Shown: positions 42,037 to 50,873 of the stretch, piece after piece
Layout: every line of letters starts with the position of its first letter
Numbering within the stretch: position 1 is the stretch's first letter
DNA from: Chloroflexota bacterium
GTDB lineage: Bacteria > Chloroflexota > UBA11872
Assembly: GCA_022825895.1 (NCBI GenBank)
Contig: JAJDVX010000029.1
Coordinates: 25,474-89,473 of the forward strand
Direction: 5' to 3'
Length of the DNA stretch: 64,000 nucleotides
Translations under genes and position numbers: made by a program
The notes under the pieces: generated by a model
Database searches by the model: none
The model's input: only the letters and a program-made list of their open reading frames with translations
Told to the model about the DNA's origin: nothing

Positions 42037-43140
42037 TTAGCGGATGGCTTCCTGCGTGGCGCGGTCAAAGAGCTGCATGTTGCTCATGTCCAGCACCAGG
42101 TCGAACGGATTGCCGATACTGGCGGTCGTTCGCGGGTCCACGCGGGCGATGTAGGACTCGTCGCCGGCCAGCATGTAGAGGTAGACCTCGCTGCCCAGCG
42201 GCTCCGTGACGTCCACGTCTGACGTGATGGTGGCGTCTAGCGGAATCTGGTCCGGCTTGTAGTTCGGGTCGAAGATGTCCTCCGGCCGAATGCCGAATAC
42301 CACGTCCTGGCCCAGGTGCCCCACGTAGGGAGCGCGCCGGTCGGGCGGAACCGGGACCTTGAATGAGTCGGTCTCGACGTACATGTCGTCCGCCGAGCCC
42401 GTCAGCCGTGCGTCGAAGAAGTTCATGGCCGGGCTGCCGATGAAGCCGGCGACGAACATGTTGCTCGGTTCCTCATAGACTTCCTGCGGCGGCCCGATCT
42501 GCTGGAGCACGCCGTCGCGCAGCACGGCAATGCGGCTGCCCATCGTCATGGCTTCCATCTGGTCGTGCGTGACGTAGATCACGGTTGCCTGCAGGCGCTC
42601 GTGCAGACGGATCAGCTCGGCGCGCGTCTGCACCCGCAGCTTGGCGTCCAGGTTGGACAGCGGCTCATCCATCAGGAACACGGCCGGGTCGCGCACGACG
42701 GCGCGGCCGAGGGCGACGCGCTGGCGCTGACCGCCGGACAGAGCCTTCGGCTTGCGGTCCAGCAGCTCGGCGATGTTCAGCATCTCGGCGGCTTCCTGCA
42801 CCCGGCGCTCAATCTCCTTGCGCGGGGTGTGCCGCAGACGCAGCCCGAACGACAGGTTGTCGTACACGCTCATGTGCGGGTACAGCGCGTAGCTCTGGAA
42901 CACCATCGCGATGTCCCGGTCCTTGGGCGCAATGTCGTTGACCAGGTCGTCGCCGATGTAGATGTTGCCGTCGCTCAACTCTTCCAGGCCGGCAATCAGG
43001 CGGAGGGTGGTGGACTTTCCGCACCCGGAGGGGCCGACCAGTACGAGAAACTCGCGGTCCTCGACTTCGATCGACACGTCCTGTACGGCGGTGACCTCGC
43101 CGAAGCGCTTGGTCACACGGTCTAGGGTGACGCTTGCCAT
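42037..43140 (-). CDS. ugpC: ABC transporter ATPase, UgpC/MalK type
   Basis: 367 residues. Walker A GPSGCGKST, Q-loop VFQSYALYPHM, signature LSGGQRQRVALGRA, Walker B VFLMDEPLSNLDAKLR and H-loop YVTHDQMEAM, then a C-terminal OB-type regulatory domain with VFGIRPEDI. It powers sugar or glycerol-3-phosphate uptake with cognate permeases that are not in the window, so it may be a shared ATPase. AAGGAG site before the ATG; terminator at 41962. Confidence 0.92.
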   Translation of the reverse strand: MASVTLDRVTKRFGEVTAVQDVSIEVEDREFLVLVGPSGCGKSTTLRLIAGLEELSDGNIYIGDDLVNDIAPKDRDIAMVFQSYALYPHMSVYDNLSFGLRLRHTPRKEIERRVQEAAEMLNIAELLDRKPKALSGGQRQRVALGRAVVRDPAVFLMDEPLSNLDAKLRVQTRAELIRLHERLQATVIYVTHDQMEAMTMGSRIAVLRDGVLQQIGPPQEVYEEPSNMFVAGFIGSPAMNFFDARLTGSADDMYVETDSFKVPVPPDRRAPYVGHLGQDVVFGIRPEDIFDPNYKPDQIPLDATITSDVDVTEPLGSEVYLYMLAGDESYIARVDPRTTASIGNPFDLVLDMSNMQLFDRATQEAIR

Positions 43141-43441
43141 GAACTCACTCCTTCGTCTCTCTCATTGAGCCGCGACGCGCGTGAGGCCGCTGGCTCTTCG
43201 ACCGTCGGCAACGGACCGACGATCCGGCGGGAACAGAACTGTTCGGCGAAAGCCGTTTCTCACCGAAGAGCGGGCGCGACCATCCGGCCGGCCCGGATTG
43301 CCTGGACATTCTCGATAGGCGTGACTCCCTGCGTGCGCCCCAACTGCGGAGCGGACGGTAGCAATGGCGTGCGAGGTCGGTCAACCGGCGCCCGCATCCA
43401 ACCTTGACACGCGAGCCGGGCAGCGTGCGAGGGGGGATTCC

Positions 43442-44392
43442 CTAGCCCGTCGCGTCGGACCCGGAGGTTGAAATCGCTCCTCCCGCTCCGACTCCGGACG
43501 ACTGCCCCAACGCCGACCCGAACGCAGCGGCGCCGAGCACGATCAGGCTGCTGTAGTAGAGCCACAGCAGAAGTACGACGATGGTCGCCAGCGGGCCATA
43601 GACGGCATTGAAGTTGCCGAAGCTGACGACATACCAGACGAATACACTCTTTCCGACTTCGAACAGCACGGCCGCGAGCGCACCCGCCAGCAGCGCCGGC
43701 CGTCGCGGAAGCGGCTGGGCCGGAAGCACGACGAAGAGAAGCGCGAAGATGCCGGTCGTCATCACCACCGGAAGGATGACGGTCAGCAACCGGAGCAGGA
43801 CGCCAAGCGTGGCCAACGGACTGTCGGAGCCCAGCACGTCGGTCTGTTGCAGGATGGTCAGGCCAGCGGTGAGCGCTAGCGAAACAGCCAGCATTGCCGC
43901 GGTCATCGCGCCCACCCCGAGATCGGTCAGCCGGCTCCGCACGTAGGTGCGAGGGCGTTGAGCGCCCACGGCCACGTTCAGGCCGCGGCGCAGCGCCGCG
44001 AAAATGTACGACCCGGTCCAGAGCAGTCCGAGCAGCGACACAACACCAACCTGACCGCGCAGGTCGGTGACTGACTGAACCGTTGTTCCCAGCAACGACT
44101 CCGAGTGCGGCGCGATGAACCCCGCGACGTCCAGGATCCGTGCAGCCAGCGCGTCGGGCTCGACGAAGAACGACACGCCGACCGTGATTGCGGCAAGCAG
44201 GGGAAACAGGGAGATGACGAATTGAAAGCTGATGGCCGCGGCATAGGTGGGCAGGTTGCCCTGGCCGATCCGTTCCGCGGTTCGTATCGGCACTCGCAGC
44301 CAGCCCTGCCGTTGAAGCCCGGTAAGGCTGCGCTGGATCAGAACTCCCACGGCGGATGCCGTCGCGCGAGCGGATTCGATACGCGAGCGCAC
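43442..44392 (-). CDS. YihY/BrkB family membrane protein
   Basis: 316 residues from a GTG. Six membrane spans; conserved NLPTYAAAISFQFVISLFPLL at the front, GVVSLLGLLWTGSYIF, and NAVYGPLATIVVLLLWLYYSS toward the end, the YihY (UPF0761) signature. The family was once called RNase BN in error; function is uncertain. It lies between the UgpC gene and the six-hairpin hydrolase on the same strand; 43141-43441 shows no gene. Confidence 0.88.
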   Translation of the reverse strand: MRSRIESARATASAVGVLIQRSLTGLQRQGWLRVPIRTAERIGQGNLPTYAAAISFQFVISLFPLLAAITVGVSFFVEPDALAARILDVAGFIAPHSESLLGTTVQSVTDLRGQVGVVSLLGLLWTGSYIFAALRRGLNVAVGAQRPRTYVRSRLTDLGVGAMTAAMLAVSLALTAGLTILQQTDVLGSDSPLATLGVLLRLLTVILPVVMTTGIFALLFVVLPAQPLPRRPALLAGALAAVLFEVGKSVFVWYVVSFGNFNAVYGPLATIVVLLLWLYYSSLIVLGAAAFGSALGQSSGVGAGGAISTSGSDATG

Positions 44393-44462
44393 CCGCCAGT
44401 GCAGGATTCGGCGGCCTTGCAGACGCGTGAGTGCGGTTCCTTTCGGATCGGATCGGCGGCGT

Positions 44463-46181
44463 TCAGGCCACCCTTGCCACGATGATCGAGTGTGTGCCCG
44501 AACCGATCGACCACGTACCTACGTAGTCGTCGATTCCGGACGCCCAACGCGTCGCTGGTGTGACGCGACCGTCGACAAAGACAATGATGTTGTCCCAGCC
44601 GCGCGGCACGCGTAACGCCACGCGGCCGACGTTTCCGGTTTCAGCCCGGATGTCCAAGAAGAGGAAGGCCGGGTAGGTGGACTGCGCGACTTCGATCCGG
44701 CCTCCTCCCGGCCGCACGGCTCGGAGGCCGCCGCTGTAGCCGCCCAGTCGACTCGTGACGCGGTAGGCATCGGTCGAGACATCGAGGCCGAAAAGTCCGC
44801 GGATCACTGCCTGGGCCATCGTGGCGGCGGCGCCAGCGAACTGCGTCGACCCCTGCCCGGACTGGCTGGGGATGTGAAACCACTCGTGGACGCCGTCGAC
44901 GGACTCCCAGGCCCGGGCTACGGCGTCCAGGTGGGCAATCGCCCGCTCGGCTTGCCCATGCTCAAACTCGCTGACAATCTGCAGTCCGCCCCACCAATCC
45001 CACACCGCGCCGTTCTGGTACTCCCCACCCGCCATCCGCCGGCTCTGGAAAAAGTCGTCCGGATAGGGTGGCGACAGGGTAAGTCCGGCACGGTTGGTGC
45101 CGGCGTCGGTCTCGGCCCGTGCGGTGGCCTCGAAGATCGGCGTGACCTGTTCTGGCGAAGCGATTCCGGCATAAATCGACAGCACGCTGCTTATGGGAAT
45201 AACGGCGTCCTCGTCGAAGGGATCGGTCCAGTCCGTGGCATGCGCGTGGACCCGGTAATGTCCGCGGCTCGCCTGCCAGAGCAGTTCGTGGGTTTCGGCC
45301 TGCACCTGCGCCGCGCGGGCGCGCTGGCTTTCGGCGTCTGAGGTCCGACCCAGCGCGTCCAGCATGGAGGCGTAGTCGTGGAGCGCTCGGAAGTGCCAGG
45401 CCTGGTCGAAGGGCGAGATGGTGAGTCCATCGCCGGTCTCCAGATCGGTGGGCTCGGCGCCAGCCCTGCGCTTGACATCGCCCCAGTCTGTCGTGTGTCC
45501 GCGGTAGAGCAGGCTGCCGTCGCTCCAGCGGCGGTTGGTCCAGAGGTAACCGAGGGCGTCGCCCAGGCGGTCGATTACCTGGCGTCCATCGACGTCGCTG
45601 CGAAGCCAGTCGGCCCCGCCGAACGCGCGATAGTAGGCGTAGGCCGCGTGCACGGCGCTGGTTTCCTCATCGCTTACGACCGTGGCCTTGTCCACCGACC
45701 CTTGGGCGTTGAGGGTGGCGGCCACGGCGCCGTTGGAGGTGCCGAACCGATCCTGGGAGGCCAGGAAGCCTTCCACGGGCGTGTGCATGAAGTCGGGCGA
45801 AAGGAAATAAGGAAGCACCGGCTGAACCGTCGCCATGTCGCGCACAAAAATCGGCGCGTACAGGGCGCCGGCGGAATTGCCCTTGACGGTGCGTCCGTGC
45901 CACGACAACTCGCGCGCGGTGGCTGCCAGCGTGTCGCGAATGCGCGGCGCCATACCGTCGATGCTCGGCGCGTCATTGACCCACCACGTCGTGCGCGAGG
46001 CGTCAGCTTGTCCTTCCGGCGCCTCGGAATCCCCGGCTGGCGCTGCCAACGCTGAGCTGGCTGCGGCCGTCAGCCACGCGCCGGTGGCGCCAACCAGGCT
46101 CAGAAAACGCCGACGGCCGATGCCGGTAAGCGGCCGTGCCCAACGGGGACGGCGGGCGGCTGGCGAAGACTGAAGGGGCAT
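44463..46181 (-). CDS. Tat-exported six-hairpin glycoside hydrolase-like protein
   Basis: 572 residues from ATG 46181 (longer frames only add unrelated residues). A twin-Arg signal, GRRRFLSLVGATGAWLTAAA, ends at about residue 45 with ALAAPA. The rest is an alpha/alpha toroid: PIFVRDMATVQPVLPYF, SDEETSAVHAAYAYYR, W..DG.LLYRG, ISPFDQAWHFRALHDYASML, the acidic FDEDAVIPIS and YQNGAVWDWWGGLQIVSEFEHGQA. It resembles glucoamylase/trehalase-like six-hairpin enzymes; the family number is not clear. Divergent from the M23 peptidase. Confidence 0.72.
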   Translation of the reverse strand: MPLQSSPAARRPRWARPLTGIGRRRFLSLVGATGAWLTAAASSALAAPAGDSEAPEGQADASRTTWWVNDAPSIDGMAPRIRDTLAATARELSWHGRTVKGNSAGALYAPIFVRDMATVQPVLPYFLSPDFMHTPVEGFLASQDRFGTSNGAVAATLNAQGSVDKATVVSDEETSAVHAAYAYYRAFGGADWLRSDVDGRQVIDRLGDALGYLWTNRRWSDGSLLYRGHTTDWGDVKRRAGAEPTDLETGDGLTISPFDQAWHFRALHDYASMLDALGRTSDAESQRARAAQVQAETHELLWQASRGHYRVHAHATDWTDPFDEDAVIPISSVLSIYAGIASPEQVTPIFEATARAETDAGTNRAGLTLSPPYPDDFFQSRRMAGGEYQNGAVWDWWGGLQIVSEFEHGQAERAIAHLDAVARAWESVDGVHEWFHIPSQSGQGSTQFAGAAATMAQAVIRGLFGLDVSTDAYRVTSRLGGYSGGLRAVRPGGGRIEVAQSTYPAFLFLDIRAETGNVGRVALRVPRGWDNIIVFVDGRVTPATRWASGIDDYVGTWSIGSGTHSIIVARVA

Positions 46182-46307
46182 GGGCGTGGCTCGAATGTTG
46201 AGTGTCGGCGGGTCGACTCGTGCGCATCCGCGCGTCACGCGCGGCGCGTCCCGACGTTGGTCAGTCGGAAAATCATACGTGCCCAACCGGTGCTAGGCTG
46301 CCTTTTC

Positions 46308-47957
46308 GTGGCCCGACTTTTGATTCGTCCCGTCCTTGGCGCCGCGGCACTTTCGTTCGTCCTGGTCCTGGTTGGGTTCGGCGGGGCGCGGGCGAGTGAG
46401 CCTCAGGCTGCGGTTCCGACGACCTGCGCACCGGATTTCGCCGTTCCCGACGGCTGGTTCTACACGCAGACCGGCGGTGACGGCCACGGCTTTGCCGTGC
46501 GAGATGACGCCGAGGCCCGCTTCTGGACCGCGTTTCAGGGCCTGGGCGGGATCCCGGTGGTTGGGTATCCCGTCTCCCAGCGGTTCCAGCAACACGGGTT
46601 CACCGTCCAGGCGTTCCAGAAGATGGTGTTGCAGTGGGACCCGGGCGCGGACCGCGCAAACGCCGCGAACACTCTGGACAGTTTGCATCAGGCTGGATTC
46701 GACCCGTGGCTAGAGTCGTTTCGGCAGGTTCCCAAGCACCAGGCGCTGCCGCAGGATGACGGCCAGCCGTTTGAGGTGGTCACGGCAAATCACCTGGCGC
46801 TGCTGGACGCCAACCCCGACATCCGCGCCGAGTTTCTGGCGGTGCCGAACTGGTTGACTCGCTTTGGTCTGCCCATCGCCTATCAGGACTTCGGAGGTGT
46901 GCGAGTCGTGCGGGCCCAACGGGTCGTGCTGCAGCAGTGGACCACGGACACGCCGTGGGCTCGGGCTGGCGAGGTGATCTTCGCCAACAGCGGCGACATC
47001 GCGCGCGAGGCGGGGTTGTTTCCGGAATGGGCGGTTGCTCCCGGACCGCCTGGATTCGCTCTGTCGACAGACGTTGCGCTGACGGTTGATCAGTCGCCCG
47101 CCGTGCAGGGCGCGACTGTTCTGGTCGAACTGGGCACCGGCCGGCCCGACGTGCGCCTATCGATGGAGGATCGGCCGGTGCCGGTGGCGTGTCATGGAGG
47201 CGTCTGGCGCGGACTCGTTGGTTTGGCCGCGGATGCCGAACCGGGGCCCCGCCGGCTGTTGGTGGAGGTTGGCGGAGAAGCCCGCGAGCACGAGTTCGAG
47301 GTTGCGGGCGGATCCTTTCCCTTCACGGAAATCACGGTGAACGAGGAGATCGCGCATTTGCTCGATCCGCACACGGCGGCGGATGAGCGCGCATTCGTTC
47401 AGTCGTTGGTGCGTGCAGTCAGCGGGCCGCCTGCCTGGACCGGGGTCTTCGGTATTCCCACGAGCGGCACGCAAAGCTCGCCCTATGGTCAGCGACGCGT
47501 GTTTCATCCCGGTGGCATTCCCTACCTCCATGAGGGCGACGACGTGGCGGCGCCACTGGGCGCCCTGGTGGCGGCGCCGGCGGCGGGCCGCGTGGCGTGG
47601 GCCGGGCCGCTGGCAATTCGTGGAAACACGGTGGTCGTGGATCACGGATTCGGAGTGTTCTCGGTCGTGGTTCACCTGGACCGAATCGACGTGGCTGCCG
47701 GGGACGTGGTTGCGCGTGGACAGGCGCTGGGCGGCGTTGGGAATACGGGCCGTTCAACCGGTCCGCACCTGCATTGGGAGGTCCACGTCGGCGGGGTGGC
47801 CGTGGATCCGGCGGTGTGGACCTGGCGAGACTTTGTCGAAATCCGCACGGGCGCCGGATTTCTCGTGCCCGGCGATTTCACCGAGCAGCAGGCCACCCCC
47901 CCGCAGCCTTCGGCGGGAGAGACCGGCGTGCCCCCGGAGGACATCCCGGCGGGATAG
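46308..47957 (+). CDS. Secreted M23-family (LytM-like) metallopeptidase
   Basis: About 549 residues from GTG 46308, giving a compact signal peptide (MARLLIRPVLGAAALSF, cleaved after ARA); TTG 46257 is an alternative. The central part has no clear family but includes a repeated FGLPIAY.DFG-like ..QRFQQHGFTVQAFQ pattern. At the C-terminus, YLHEGDDVAAPLGALV and GPHLHWEVHVGG supply the Zn ligands of the beta-lytic M23 fold (H..D, HLH). It would cut peptidoglycan cross-links or act as an amidase activator. There is a Pro/Gln-rich tail. Confidence 0.85.
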   Translation: MARLLIRPVLGAAALSFVLVLVGFGGARASEPQAAVPTTCAPDFAVPDGWFYTQTGGDGHGFAVRDDAEARFWTAFQGLGGIPVVGYPVSQRFQQHGFTVQAFQKMVLQWDPGADRANAANTLDSLHQAGFDPWLESFRQVPKHQALPQDDGQPFEVVTANHLALLDANPDIRAEFLAVPNWLTRFGLPIAYQDFGGVRVVRAQRVVLQQWTTDTPWARAGEVIFANSGDIAREAGLFPEWAVAPGPPGFALSTDVALTVDQSPAVQGATVLVELGTGRPDVRLSMEDRPVPVACHGGVWRGLVGLAADAEPGPRRLLVEVGGEAREHEFEVAGGSFPFTEITVNEEIAHLLDPHTAADERAFVQSLVRAVSGPPAWTGVFGIPTSGTQSSPYGQRRVFHPGGIPYLHEGDDVAAPLGALVAAPAAGRVAWAGPLAIRGNTVVVDHGFGVFSVVVHLDRIDVAAGDVVARGQALGGVGNTGRSTGPHLHWEVHVGGVAVDPAVWTWRDFVEIRTGAGFLVPGDFTEQQATPPQPSAGETGVPPEDIPAG

Positions 47958-48023
47958 AGTTAGCGTGCGCGGACCGGATTCGACACACCCTCGGATTGCT
48001 TCGCCGCGGGGAACCCTTGCCTG

Positions 48024-48290
48024 ATGCACCGGCGCTGGCTTGCGTCTTTACGTCGCCTGGTGTTGGGGGAGCCGTCCGGCGACCGAGTGATACGTACGGC
48101 GCCCACACGGGCGATCGCGGAATTATGGGTGAGCCTGCTCGGCGACCACGGCATTCCGGCCCGAGCCGTGCCACCATTGCCGACAAGCTTCATGGGTGAC
48201 GGCATGCAGCATCGCCTGATCGTTCGTGCGGAGCACGCCGAGGAGGCTGAACGCATTCTGCGGGCCCTGTGGGATTCGACTCACCCCTAG
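48024..48290 (+). CDS. Small DUF2007-like protein
   Basis: 88 residues with VIRTAPTRAIAELWVSLLGDHGIPARA and LIVRAEHAEEAERILRAL, the alpha-beta pattern of DUF2007 (putative signal-transducing) proteins. A basic N-terminus precedes it. No function can be given. It ends 63 bases before the SRPBCC gene. Confidence 0.72.
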   Translation: MHRRWLASLRRLVLGEPSGDRVIRTAPTRAIAELWVSLLGDHGIPARAVPPLPTSFMGDGMQHRLIVRAEHAEEAERILRALWDSTHP

Positions 48291-48353
48291 CCCGCATTCC
48301 GTTGTACATTTTTGAGCCGGGTTCAGACACACCGGGCCAGTTGAGGGGGATTC

Positions 48354-48770
48354 ATGGCCGAAAGCCGGTCCATCATCGTGGAACAGTCCTACGTCATTGC
48401 CGCCGAGCCGGAGGCTGTGTTCGATGCGCTTACCGATCAGGAGGTGCTGTCGGATTGCCTCGCGCCGCTCCAGCGTCTGCGCTTAACGCCGGGCACGGGC
48501 GGACGGATCGGTTTTCGCGACCCGGAGTTGGGACCGGCGATCGGACGCGTCGGCGAGCACGACCGTGGCGTGCGCCTGACCTGGCGCATGGTGCAGAACT
48601 GGCCCAGCGTGTTGTCGTTCGATTTTTTCCGTGAAGACGGCGGCTGCCGGGTGGACGTAATCCAGTCCGGCTTTGGCGCGCTGCGCGGAGATCATCGCGA
48701 CATCGACCAGACGTTCGCCGACCGGTGGAATGCCTGGATGACCTCCATCAAGGAGCGGTTGGAAGGCTGA
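48354..48770 (+). CDS. SRPBCC/AHSA1-like ligand-binding protein
   Basis: 138 residues: SYVIAAEPEAVFDALTD, GGRIGFRDPELG, GVRLTWRM, LSFDFFREDGGCRVDVIQSGF and FADRWNAWMTSIKERL. This is the helix-grip START-like fold of the AHSA1 family. It would bind a hydrophobic ligand; none is indicated. GAGGGGG precedes the ATG. Confidence 0.8.
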   Translation: MAESRSIIVEQSYVIAAEPEAVFDALTDQEVLSDCLAPLQRLRLTPGTGGRIGFRDPELGPAIGRVGEHDRGVRLTWRMVQNWPSVLSFDFFREDGGCRVDVIQSGFGALRGDHRDIDQTFADRWNAWMTSIKERLEG

Positions 48771-48924
48771 CGCGCGACCGTGGCCGGCTGTAACCACGGG
48801 TGAGCCCGCGGCCACCACACGCGCCGGCGACTGCTCGTAGGGCGGATTCGCCAGGTGCGCATCGCTGACGACGTGGGTTCAGGGTCATCGGCGCCCCGTC
48901 AGGTCGCTAGACTCGCCGGTACAC

Positions 48925-49001
48925 GCGCCCGTAGCTCAGCGGAATAGAGCACTGGTCTTCGGAACCAGGGGTCGGGGGTTCGAATCCCTCCGGGCGTGCC
49001 A
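48925..49001 (+). tRNA. tRNA-Arg (anticodon TCG), CCA encoded
   Basis: Acceptor GCGCCCG/CGGGCGT (first pair G-U), D arm GCTC/GAGC, anticodon stem CTGGT/ACCAG with loop CTTCGGA (anticodon TCG, reads CGA), T arm GGGGG-TTCGAAT-CCCTC, discriminator G and an encoded CCA (48999-49001). All stems pair. Confidence 0.92.
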
Positions 49002-49274
49002 TGTGGGCCAGCTGTGACTCCTGTGTGCTGAGCGGACGCTTCCCAGTTGCAGTGGGTAATCGCGTGCCCAGCGGGGCATACGTTGGCGATTGGAACGTGG
49101 AAGCTCGGCGAGAAGCCAACCGGGTGTGCACTGCGGTGGGTGCGGCCGAGATTCGAGAGGCACCCGGCGCCTGCGAGCGTTGGCTAGCGAAGTGTTCAGC
49201 CAGGCGCTTGTCAGGCGACGCGTTGCGCGCCGGCTGGGCTTGAATCAAGGACTTGCACGCGGCGATGCAGCTTG

Positions 49275-49289
49275 TGATACTCGGTATCG
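49275..49289. promoter_or_regulatory. Candidate Zur operator 1
   Basis: TGATACTCGGTATCG: 6-base arms with one mismatch around 3 bases, 44 bases upstream of the Fur/Zur start. Centre-to-centre distance to the next site is 22 bases, two helical turns. The 49002-49274 spacer after tRNA-Arg shows no gene. Confidence 0.6.
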
Positions 49290-49296
49290 TTAGCGG

Positions 49297-49311
49297 TGAT
49301 ACGCGGTATCA
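49297..49311. promoter_or_regulatory. Candidate Zur operator 2
   Basis: TGATACGCGGTATCA is a perfect palindrome (6-base arms, 3-base centre), ending 8 bases before the ATG at 49319. It overlaps the expected promoter/leader, so binding would block transcription of zur-znuACB. Confidence 0.7.
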
Positions 49312-49318
49312 ATAAGTG

Positions 49319-49738
49319 ATGGCGACTGACTCACTCGACACCCGCGTGGACGAGATTCTCAAGAATCTTGGCCACCGGACCACCGGCCCTCGTCGACAGG
49401 TTGCGCGCCTGCTGGCGAGCAAGCGGGGGGCGTTTAGCGCCGAGTCGATCAACGAGGAACTTCCAGACGTCGGGCGTGCGACGGTCTACCGGACCATCAG
49501 GCTTCTGGCGGAGGCCAGGGTCTTGTGTAAGTCCCTGCTTCCAGACGGCTCGCCACGCTACTCAGTTGACCATTCGTGGCATCACCACCACCTCATCTGC
49601 TCGTCGTGCGAGACCGTCGAAGAGTTTCGAAGTTCGGAGCTGGAGCGGCTGCTCTGCGAACTGAGCGACGAGATTCCCGGCCGGGTGCTCGGTCACCAGG
49701 TCGATATTTATGTGAACTGTCCGGACTGCCTGCAATAG
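49319..49738 (+). CDS. zur: Fur-family zinc uptake regulator
   Basis: 139 residues from ATG 49319 (GTG 49316 adds one residue). Winged helix: RTTGPRRQVARLLASKRGAFSAESI, DVGRATVYRTIRLLAEA. His/Cys metal sites: HHHHLIC..C (structural) and CPDC. It heads an operon with the Zn-type ABC importer, so it is Zur rather than Fur. Two operator-like palindromes lie directly upstream, implying autoregulation. No ribosome binding site is evident; the leader is very short. Confidence 0.9.
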   Translation: MATDSLDTRVDEILKNLGHRTTGPRRQVARLLASKRGAFSAESINEELPDVGRATVYRTIRLLAEARVLCKSLLPDGSPRYSVDHSWHHHHLICSSCETVEEFRSSELERLLCELSDEIPGRVLGHQVDIYVNCPDCLQ

Positions 49739-49787
49739 GAACGGGCCGCTGAAGCCCACCCAATCGCCACCCACGGAGGCTGATGAG

Positions 49788-50873
49788 ATGAGATGTAGTT
49801 TCAGAAGAATGGCATCCCTTGCCGCAATTGTCGTGGTCCTGGTTGCCAGTCTTGCCTGCGGGGAGCACGCGGACGATGACGATGGTCTGTCCGTCGTGGC
49901 CAGCATCTATCCGTTGGGCTACTTCACGGAACGAATTGGCGGCGATCTGGTAACGGTCACCACCCTGGTTGGACCGGGCGCGGAAGCGCATGGGTTTGAG
50001 CCAACGGCCTCGGACCTTCGGACCATAGGAGCGGCGAATCTGGTTGTCATGAACGGGCTGGGGATTGAGCCCTGGCTGGTGCGCGCCCTGGAGGCGCTGG
50101 AGGAAAACCCCGCGCGGACCGTGGTGGAAGCGGCTGACGAATCTCTGGCGATCGAGGGCCTTCCCCACGACCACGGGCACGAGGAAGGCGAGCATCACGA
50201 AGGCGAAGGCGAAGAGCACGAGGAAGGCGAGCACCACGAGGGCGAAGGCGAAGAGCACGAGGAAGGCGAGCATCACGAGGAGGAAGGCGAAGAACACGAA
50301 GACGAAGGTGACCACCACGAGGATGAAGGCGAGCATCACGGCGAGGAACTCGATCCGCACATGTGGCTCGATCCGGTGCTCGCCATCGTTCAGGTGGAGC
50401 GAATCCGCGACGCCATGATCCTGGCGGATACCGACAACGCCGACACCTACCGAGAAAACGCAGCTGCCGTCATCAGGGAATTGAACACGCTGCACGCAGA
50501 CTTCACTGAGGGCCTGGCCAGTTGCAAGCACGATCACTTTGTTGCTTCGCACGCGGCGTACGCCTACCTGGGCGCTCGCTACGGTTTGGAACAGATCCCC
50601 ATTACGGGTTTGTCGCCTGAGGCGGAGCCGTCGCCGCAGCAACTGGCGGATATCACGGATCGGGTTACCGAACTGGGACTTGGGCACGTCTTGGTGGAGC
50701 CGGTGTTGGCCGGCGGACTTGAGGAGACCATCCAGCGCGAGACCGGGATCGAGCTGATTCCGTTCCATGCCATCGGGAGCGTCACCGGCCCTGAGCTTGA
50801 GGCGCACGGCGACTACCTTGGCCTCATGCGCGACAATCTGGCCGCGCTGAAATTGGCCCTGGAGTGCGCATGA
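49788..50873 (+). CDS. znuA: Zinc ABC transporter substrate-binding lipoprotein
   Basis: 361 residues. Signal with lipobox SLAC (Cys24). Cluster A-I SBP fold: SIYPLGYFTERIGGD, the metal His in GPGAEAHGFEP, DPHMWLDP, ASHAAYAYLGARYG, and GLSPEAEPSPQQL. Between them (about residues 125-185) is a His/Glu-rich loop of about four imperfect 13-residue repeats (EEGEHHEGEGEEH), which in ZnuA captures zinc. GGAGG site; its stop overlaps the znuC ATG (ATGA). Confidence 0.93.
   Translation: MRCSFRRMASLAAIVVVLVASLACGEHADDDDGLSVVASIYPLGYFTERIGGDLVTVTTLVGPGAEAHGFEPTASDLRTIGAANLVVMNGLGIEPWLVRALEALEENPARTVVEAADESLAIEGLPHDHGHEEGEHHEGEGEEHEEGEHHEGEGEEHEEGEHHEEEGEEHEDEGDHHEDEGEHHGEELDPHMWLDPVLAIVQVERIRDAMILADTDNADTYRENAAAVIRELNTLHADFTEGLASCKHDHFVASHAAYAYLGARYGLEQIPITGLSPEAEPSPQQLADITDRVTELGLGHVLVEPVLAGGLEETIQRETGIELIPFHAIGSVTGPELEAHGDYLGLMRDNLAALKLALECA
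50181..50336 (+). repeat. Imperfect 39-bp tandem repeat inside znuA
   Basis: Four units of 39 bases starting at 50181, 50220, 50259 and 50298, each encoding a version of EEGEHHEGEGEEH. The first two units are nearly identical; the last is diverged. It builds the zinc-binding loop and is likely length-variable. Confidence 0.85.

Noticed and set aside
50100..50340. Regular repeat, possible CRISPR array
   Set aside because: The units are contiguous, in frame and encode the His-rich loop of ZnuA; there are no spacers.
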